From Bacteroidales bacterium (lineage in GTDB: Bacteria; Bacteroidota; Bacteroidia; Bacteroidales; UBA1402): 64,000 nucleotides of DNA. A program made the position numbers and the translations under genes. The notes under the pieces were generated by a model, which worked only from the letters and a program-made list of their open reading frames with translations, was not told the DNA's origin and searched no databases. Position 1 is the stretch's first letter; each line of letters begins with the position of its first letter. Positions 58,795 through 64,000 of the stretch are shown one piece after another. The stretch is from assembly GCA_021373135.1 (NCBI GenBank), contig JAJFTH010000003.1, positions 834,435 to 898,434 on the forward strand. Direction: 5' to 3'.

Positions 58795-61344
58795 TCATCC
58801 ACATTTTGAATAACCGCAATTGGTGCAATGCAGACAACCTTCTTCGTAGACAAGACTTTCATTGCCACAATTGGGGCAAATCAGGCCTTTTGCTTCGGTT
58901 CCGTTTGGCAAGTAATTTTTCAATGCTCGCTCAACACCATTTTTCCAAGTGTTGATGGATTCATTGTCAAGGTCAAGGCCTGAAATCAGTTTGATTACCT
59001 GATCGATGGGCATTCCATAACGTAAAACTCCTGAAATCAGTTTTGCATAGTTCCAGTATTCGGAGTTGAATTTTTCCGACAAGCCTTCAATGGTTATTTT
59101 GTAGCCGCGACGGTTGGCAAACTGGAAGTCGTAGTGCTTTACACCATCCTCGTCAATGTTCTTGATGATTTTACCATCCGTTACATTCTTGGGCAGCAAG
59201 ATACCATCATCGTCATCCTGGATACCGGTAAAGATTTCGTATGGGCGACCGTTTTGCAAACCGATGAAAGCAATCCATTTTTCTTTGTTGTTCTGGAAAC
59301 GGATAACTTCTGCTTCAAGTTCTCTTGGACGTTTTGGCGTACTCTGAGGATAACATATCAGCTTTCTGTCTTCCTTATCTTCCTTGGTAGGATTGGGCGT
59401 GTTTGCCACAAGTACGCCGGAACGGCAGCCGTCGCGGTAAACCGTGCAACCTTTGCAGCCACAACGCCATGCTTCCACATAAAGTTGTCCGACAAGTTCT
59501 TCCGTAGCGTCGGATGGCAGGTTGATGGTGACACTGATGGAGTGATCCACCCATTTTTGGATACGTCCCTGCATTTTTACCTTTTGCATCCAGTCGATGT
59601 CGTTTGCCGTTGCTTTGTAGTAAGGGGATTGCATGATCAGTTCGTCCAATTCTTCCTGAGTGTATTTTTTGGCGGTAGGATAGCCGTTGGCTTCCATCCA
59701 AGTGACAAATTTGTGGTGGAAAACGATGTATTCTTCAAAGCTATCGCCGCTATCGTCGACATAGTCTATGCGTACATCATGGTCGTTGGGGTTGATTTTA
59801 CGACGACGTTTGTAAATCAGCATAAATGCCGGTTCTATGCCGGATGTGGTTTGCGACATCAAACTGGTGGTTCCTGTCGGTGCAATCGTCAGACAGGCAA
59901 TGTTCCTGCGCCCATACTGCTTCATTTCTTTTTCCAACTCAGGGTCGGCTTTGAACAAACGCTGAATGAACGGATTGTCTTTTTCTCTTTTTGCATCAAA
60001 AATCTCAAATGCTCCACGGTCTTTGGCGAGGTGTACGGAAGAACGATAAGCTTCGATGGCAAGAGTCTTGTGTACTTTTTCGGAATAGGCGGATGCTTCT
60101 TCTGTGCCGTAACGCAAGCCAATAGCTGCAAGCATATCACCTTCGGCGGTGATCCCTACACCCGTCCGACGTCCCATGGCGGTCTTTGATTTGATCTTCT
60201 CCCATAATTCGCGTTCTGTACGTTTGATTTCGTCCTGTTCGGGGTCGGATTGTATCTTTTGCAGGATCAGGTCGATTTTTTCCATCTCCAAATCGATGAT
60301 GTCATCCATGATGCGTTGTGCAAGGGCTGAATGCTTTATAAAAAGGTCAAAATCAAATTTTGCATTTTTGGTAAAAGGATCTTTTACATAGGAATATAGG
60401 TTGATTGCCAGCAAGCGACAACTGTCATAGGGACAAAGGGGAATTTCCCCGCAAGGGTTTGTCGATACGGTTCGGAAGCCAAGATCCGCATAACAGTCGG
60501 GAACCGATTCCCTGAGAATGGTATCCCAGAACAAAACACCGGGTTCCGCTGATTGCCAGGCATTGTGGACAATTTTCATCCATAATTTTGTGGCGTCAAT
60601 TTCTTTGGTTGTAGTCGGGTTCGGGCTTCCGACGGGATATTGTTGTATATAAGTGCCGTCACTTGTCGCAGCTTCCATAAACTTGTCGGTCATCTTTACG
60701 GAAACGTTTGCTCCTGTCACTTTTCCTTCTGTCATTTTGGCGTCGATGAAAGCTTCTGAGTCAGGATGCTGGATGGAAACACTCAGCATCAAGGCTCCCC
60801 GGCGACCATCCTGGGCTACTTCACGGGTTGAATTGGAATAGCGTTCCATGAAAGGTACGATGCCTGTAGATGTAAGTGCCGAGTTTTTGACAGGAGTACC
60901 TTTCGGGCGGATATGAGACAAGTCGTGACCTACACCGCCGCGACGTTTCATTAGTTGAACCTGCTCTTCATCAATTTTGATGACAGCTCCATAGGAGTCT
61001 GCAGGTCCGTCAACGCCGATAACAAAACAGTTGGACAAAGATCCCACCTGAAAATTGTTTCCGATGCCGGTCATTGGACTCCCTTGGGGTATAATGTAAC
61101 GGAAGTGATCGAAAAGGTCGAAGAGTTCTTTTTCGGGAATCGGGTTCGGATATTTTTTCTCAACTCTGGCAATTTCTTTTGCCAGTCTGTGATGCATGTC
61201 ATCCGGAGTCTTTTCGAAGAGGTTTCCATAAGAATCTTTAAGGGCATATTTGTTTACCCAGACTCTTGCAGCCAGCTCATCTCCCTGGAAATAATCCAGT
61301 GAAGCCTGAAATGCTTCATCGTGTGTGTAGGATTGTTCTTTCAC
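58795..61344 (-). CDS. nrdJ: B12-dependent class II ribonucleotide reductase
   Basis: An 849-residue enzyme with a GTG start. The landmarks are GSLSNCFVIG (first redox Cys), the radical site TVSTNPCGEIPLC, 'HIRPKGTPVKNSALTSTG' and 'IAPTGTTSLMSQTTSGIEP'. The CxxC-rich C-terminal tail (CPNCGNESLVYEEGCLHCTN; CGYSKCG) holds a zinc-ribbon and electron-relay cysteines. It reduces ribonucleotides using adenosylcobalamin, independent of oxygen. No cobalamin riboswitch was recognisable in the 350 bases upstream. Notable beside the dead class III nrdD/nrdG remnant at 11.8 kb. Confidence 0.95.
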   Translation of the reverse strand: MKEQSYTHDEAFQASLDYFQGDELAARVWVNKYALKDSYGNLFEKTPDDMHHRLAKEIARVEKKYPNPIPEKELFDLFDHFRYIIPQGSPMTGIGNNFQVGSLSNCFVIGVDGPADSYGAVIKIDEEQVQLMKRRGGVGHDLSHIRPKGTPVKNSALTSTGIVPFMERYSNSTREVAQDGRRGALMLSVSIQHPDSEAFIDAKMTEGKVTGANVSVKMTDKFMEAATSDGTYIQQYPVGSPNPTTTKEIDATKLWMKIVHNAWQSAEPGVLFWDTILRESVPDCYADLGFRTVSTNPCGEIPLCPYDSCRLLAINLYSYVKDPFTKNAKFDFDLFIKHSALAQRIMDDIIDLEMEKIDLILQKIQSDPEQDEIKRTERELWEKIKSKTAMGRRTGVGITAEGDMLAAIGLRYGTEEASAYSEKVHKTLAIEAYRSSVHLAKDRGAFEIFDAKREKDNPFIQRLFKADPELEKEMKQYGRRNIACLTIAPTGTTSLMSQTTSGIEPAFMLIYKRRRKINPNDHDVRIDYVDDSGDSFEEYIVFHHKFVTWMEANGYPTAKKYTQEELDELIMQSPYYKATANDIDWMQKVKMQGRIQKWVDHSISVTINLPSDATEELVGQLYVEAWRCGCKGCTVYRDGCRSGVLVANTPNPTKEDKEDRKLICYPQSTPKRPRELEAEVIRFQNNKEKWIAFIGLQNGRPYEIFTGIQDDDDGILLPKNVTDGKIIKNIDEDGVKHYDFQFANRRGYKITIEGLSEKFNSEYWNYAKLISGVLRYGMPIDQVIKLISGLDLDNESINTWKNGVERALKNYLPNGTEAKGLICPNCGNESLVYEEGCLHCTNCGYSKCG

Positions 61345-61700
61345 TTTCTATTGGTTTTAAGTATGTTGTATTAAGATTAATTGAATGTCGTTTACTTTTT
61401 TAAACATTACAATTGTAGTCATCATTAATGACTTTACAAAATGTTTGTTGTAAAGAGATTGTTAATTATTTAAAGTTTTCAAAAAATATTTTTAAATATC
61501 AGAAAATCAGATATATGTGAAAAATTTAGGTGGTAAAAATTTTCTTTTTTGGAAATTTTATAGAAGACGGGATAACTTATTTTTATAAGTAATGATAAAT
61601 CAAAAAATAATATTATGTTACTTTCTATGTTATTCAGCAGGTTTTTCTTCTTGGAAAAGAATCTTTACCTTTGTATCAGAATCATGAAAAAAATACCAAA
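61345..61700. other. Divergent promoter region nrdJ / nitroreductase
   Basis: About 350 AT-rich bases. A plus-strand -7 box TACCTTTG (61666-61673) lies 27 bp before the nitroreductase ATG. On the minus strand no clear box was found. No gene or structured riboswitch is visible. Short direct repeats such as TTTGTTGTAAAG are of doubtful meaning. Confidence 0.5.
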
Positions 61701-62447
61701 ATGAATTCAATGAATACGAGGCGCACCGTTCGCGCTTATTCCGACCAACCTTTAAGTGACCAATTGCTTCATGAGTTGATGGCTACTGCTTGCAGAGCGT
61801 CCAATACCGGAAATATGCAGGCATATAGTGTCATTGTAACCCGCGATGCCGAGCGTAAAAGTATCCTGGCTCCGTTTCATTTCAATCAGTCACAGGTGAC
61901 ACAAGCACCGGTTGTGCTTACCTTTTGTGTGGATTTCAACCGGTTTGGAAAATGGTGTGAACAACGAAAGGCCGTTCCCGGTTATTCGAACTTTCAGGCA
62001 TTGACTTATGCGACCATTGACACCATCATTCTTGCACAGGCATTTTGTGATGCTGCAGAAGCTGTCGGATTGGGTATATGTTACCTGGGAACCACGACTT
62101 ACAATGCTGAACAAATTGCCGAAGCCCTGGAATTACCGAAGTTGGTGCTTCCCGTCACAACCCTCAGTGTAGGATACCCGCAGCAGGCAGCTACCGCTCC
62201 GCTGAGCGACAGGTTGCCCTTGGATGGAGTCCTTCATCAGGAAAAATACAGAGATTATACAGCGCATGATATTGACCGGATTTTTGCTGAAAAGGAAGCT
62301 TTACCTGAAAACCGGCATTTTGTGGAAATCAATAAAAAAGAGACCTTGGCTCAGATTTTTACGGATATACGTTATACAAAAAATGACAATGAACACTTTT
62401 CGGAGGCATATCTGAAAGCCATCCGTAAACAGGGTTTTGAAATTTAA
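61701..62447 (+). CDS. Nitroreductase-family FMN oxidoreductase
   Basis: A 248-residue flavoprotein. The N-terminus 'RRTVRAYSDQPLSDQLLHEL' with RR and Ser is the FMN phosphate site; CRASNTGNMQAYSVIV and the C-terminal half 'AVGLGICYLGTTTYNAEQIA' are typical of the NfsA/FRP-like branch of nitroreductases. It would reduce quinones, nitro compounds or flavins with NAD(P)H. The ATG at 61701 (or 61710) is preferred over the TTG at 61671, which lies inside the -7 box. Confidence 0.9.
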   Translation: MNSMNTRRTVRAYSDQPLSDQLLHELMATACRASNTGNMQAYSVIVTRDAERKSILAPFHFNQSQVTQAPVVLTFCVDFNRFGKWCEQRKAVPGYSNFQALTYATIDTIILAQAFCDAAEAVGLGICYLGTTTYNAEQIAEALELPKLVLPVTTLSVGYPQQAATAPLSDRLPLDGVLHQEKYRDYTAHDIDRIFAEKEALPENRHFVEINKKETLAQIFTDIRYTKNDNEHFSEAYLKAIRKQGFEI

Positions 62448-62452
62448 CGGTC

Positions 62453-62490
62453 AAAAAAAATGGAAATTCAGATCAGTTTCTGAATTTCCA
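62453..62490 (-). terminator. Terminator of dnaA
   Basis: TGGAAATTCAGA (62461-62472) pairs with TCTGAATTTCCA (62479-62490), loop of 6. On the minus strand it is followed by an eight-T run, so it terminates dnaA; it may also slow nitroreductase transcripts. Confidence 0.88.
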
Positions 62491-62514
62491 CTATATATCA
62501 TAGATAATCAAGAA

Positions 62515-63909
62515 TTATATACCTTGAATCTGCTGTTCTATTTCCTGAATGCAGGTCTTGAATTTCTTGTCTGTCTCTATCCAGTTTCCAACAGTCTTGC
62601 ACGCATGTAAAACAGTGGCATGATCACGTTTGCCGATCATTTGTCCAATATTGGAGTAGGACTTGTCCGTATATTTTCTCGATAAATACATGGCAATCTG
62701 TCTGGCCTGAGAAATCTCCTGTTTCTTGGATTTGGAGTGGATCAAGTCCGGCTCCAAGTCGAAATATTTGCAGACCTTTTCTTCTATCAATTCCACAGAT
62801 ATCTGACGTTCCTGAACTTTGATGGCGTTTGAAACGACTTTTTTTGCCAGTTCCATATCCACATCCTTTCCATAGATGACAGCGTGTGCCATCAGTGAAA
62901 CGACGATACCTTCCAGATCTCTGACATTCTCCGTGGCATTCCGGGCGATGTATTCGATGACTTCCTGTGGAAAATGAAGTCCATCTCTTAAAATCTTGCT
63001 TTCAAGAATAGCGATGCGCAAAGCATAGTTCGGTTTTTCCATTTCGGCAGTCAAGCCCCATTTGAAACGGGTCAGCAAACGGTCATCGATACCGATGATG
63101 TCCTTAGGCGGGCGGTCGCAGGTGATAACCAACTGTCTGCCGTTTTGGTGAAGGTGGTTGAATATATGGAAGAACACGTTTTGAGTTCCTGTCTTGCCTG
63201 ATAATTCATGAATATCATCAATCAACAAGATGTCAATGCTTTGATAAAAATGAATAAAGTCATTGACGGTGTTGTTTAAATATGCTTGGGAATACTGTAC
63301 CTGAAACAGGTGGGATGAAACGTATAAAACTCTCAGGTTGCTGTTTTGCTGCAGGGCGGCATTTCCAATGGCGTGAAGCAAATGCGTTTTTCCAACTCCG
63401 GATTTACCATGAACGAATAAAGGGTTGAAAACGGTCTTTCCCGGTTTCTCAGCGATAGAGAAACCTGCTGTTCTGGCCAACATATTGCTTTCGCCTCCGA
63501 TGAAGTTTCCAAAATTCAGGTTGGTATTCAATTGAGAATCCAGTTTGCCGGGGACAATCTGATCAAACGGATTAGACGGCATGGTTGGACGTGTCGGGAT
63601 ATTTGTCAGCTTGTTGACATTGGACTGATGTTCTGGAGCCAACTGCACAGGAGTATCGGAAACCATGACCTGATATAGTAGCCTTGAATTGTCACCGGTG
63701 ATGCGATACAATGCTTTGCCAATCAAATCTGCATATTGATTTTCCAGTTGCTCGTAAAAGAAGTGACTCGGAACCTGTATGAGCAAAGCTTTGTCTTCAT
63801 ATTTTAAAGGTACAATGGGAATAAACCATGTGGAGTAGCTCAACTCCGGAACATTATCTTTAATAATATTCAGGCAGTGATTCCAGAGTGTAATATGATT
63901 TAAGGGCAT
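62515..63909 (-). CDS. dnaA: Chromosomal replication initiator DnaA
   Basis: A complete 464-residue DnaA. Domain I is LWNHCLNIIKDNVPELSYST plus WF; a variable linker follows (~85-125). The AAA+ domain has Walker A LFVHGKSGVGKTHLLHAIGN, Walker B 'IDILLIDDIHELSGK' and sensor 'ITCDRPPKDI'. The C-terminal DNA-binding domain has the signature 'MIGKRDHATVLHACKTV'. It unwinds oriC after binding DnaA boxes. No cluster of TTATNCACA boxes is visible in the flanks inside the window, so the origin is not proven to be here. Its promoter lies in or beyond the last 90 bases. Confidence 0.98.
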   Translation of the reverse strand: MPLNHITLWNHCLNIIKDNVPELSYSTWFIPIVPLKYEDKALLIQVPSHFFYEQLENQYADLIGKALYRITGDNSRLLYQVMVSDTPVQLAPEHQSNVNKLTNIPTRPTMPSNPFDQIVPGKLDSQLNTNLNFGNFIGGESNMLARTAGFSIAEKPGKTVFNPLFVHGKSGVGKTHLLHAIGNAALQQNSNLRVLYVSSHLFQVQYSQAYLNNTVNDFIHFYQSIDILLIDDIHELSGKTGTQNVFFHIFNHLHQNGRQLVITCDRPPKDIIGIDDRLLTRFKWGLTAEMEKPNYALRIAILESKILRDGLHFPQEVIEYIARNATENVRDLEGIVVSLMAHAVIYGKDVDMELAKKVVSNAIKVQERQISVELIEEKVCKYFDLEPDLIHSKSKKQEISQARQIAMYLSRKYTDKSYSNIGQMIGKRDHATVLHACKTVGNWIETDKKFKTCIQEIEQQIQGI

Positions 63910-64000
63910 TGTCTTTTTAATTTCTTTCTTAATTGTTCTTGCAAATTTTTAAAAAAAAAACGAATTAACCAAATCGATTTTTATTTAAAAAAATGTGAAA

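Noticed and set aside
59134..60189. A 351-codon open frame antisense to nrdJ
   Set aside because: It lies wholly inside the well-supported class II ribonucleotide reductase gene and its translation shows no domain; it is a codon-bias shadow.
61345..61665. Possible cobalamin riboswitch upstream of B12-dependent nrdJ
   Set aside because: No B12-box-like conserved sequence or extended stem structure could be seen in this AT-rich gap.
61671..61700. TTG start extending the nitroreductase by ten codons
   Set aside because: The TTG is inside the -7 box TACCTTTG, so it would not be transcribed.
63910..64000. Replication origin beside dnaA
   Set aside because: No cluster of DnaA boxes or AT-rich 13-mers with clear consensus is visible in the short flank available; the window ends too soon to judge.
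1..64000. CRISPR arrays, tRNA and rRNA genes
   Set aside because: No regularly spaced direct repeats, cloverleaf sequence or rRNA-like stretch was recognised on either strand.

Overview
The window is a piece of a Bacteroidales chromosome (phylum Bacteroidota). The evidence is an intact SusC/SusD pair, an RprX/RprY two-component system, a histone H1-like Hc1 protein, a DUF2027-Smr protein, an EF-G paralogue of the Bacteroides EF-G2 type, and many promoters of the Bacteroidota form (-7 box TAnnTTTG with TTG/TTTG about 19-21 nt upstream). The genus cannot be fixed from the sequence. No rRNA, tRNA or CRISPR array was seen.

Positions 1-7540 are an accessory, AT-rich island. A truncated TOPRIM-like gene, an FRG-domain gene and a predicted PD-(D/E)XK nuclease gene overlap or nearly touch and look like one uncharacterised operon, probably defensive. 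Behind it lie debris (a tiny coupled ORF and a frameshifted, internally deleted YhcG nuclease gene), a long inverted repeat, a complete AbiEi/AbiEii toxin-antitoxin pair with an 18-bp-arm operator, and a PP2C phosphatase. The island ends against the severed C-terminus of an M16 peptidase gene.

Positions 7820-16945 are mixed housekeeping and accessory genes: an FMN-binding exported protein, a DUF4143 ATPase, a PLP sulfur-amino-acid enzyme with its Rrf2 regulator, two gene remnants (a DUF2156 fragment and an nrdD-nrdG deletion fusion), a HipB/HipA-like pair, and a TonB receptor divergent from a Fur-family regulator.

Positions 16979-41338 are about 24 kb of uninterrupted minus-strand genes forming a glycan utilisation region: DeoR regulator, SIS aminosugar isomerase/deaminase, MFS transporter, ROK kinase, GH2 exo-glucosaminidase-like enzyme, ceramidase-like hydrolase, FAD oxidoreductase, GH20 hexosaminidase, GntP permease, glycerate 2-kinase, SusC, SusD, a DUF5018-type surface lipoprotein, a GHL10 lipoprotein and an SGNH hydrolase. 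The set fits uptake and breakdown of an amino-sugar-containing glycan (GlcN/GlcNAc), with an unexpected sugar-acid/glycerate branch.

Positions 41339-42620 carry no convincing gene but hold a pair of ~200-bp inverted repeats, each with a different hairpin at its centre. Part of this sequence recurs at 50.9 kb. From 42679 to the end are mostly core genes: Hc1, DUF2027-Smr, DUF4010 membrane protein, CYTH protein, EF-G2, rprXY, rpsF-rpsR-rplI, an Ala-rich lipoprotein, mtaB, a lipid A-type acyltransferase with a GT2 glycosyltransferase, a speA-like decarboxylase, folB, a bactofilin, B12-dependent nrdJ, a nitroreductase and dnaA.

Two repeat families cut across these regions: a ~95-bp near-palindromic element with four copies (18.05, 34.37, 45.97 and 56.20 kb), and the unclassified hairpin-bearing repeat at 41.7, 42.4 and 50.9 kb.
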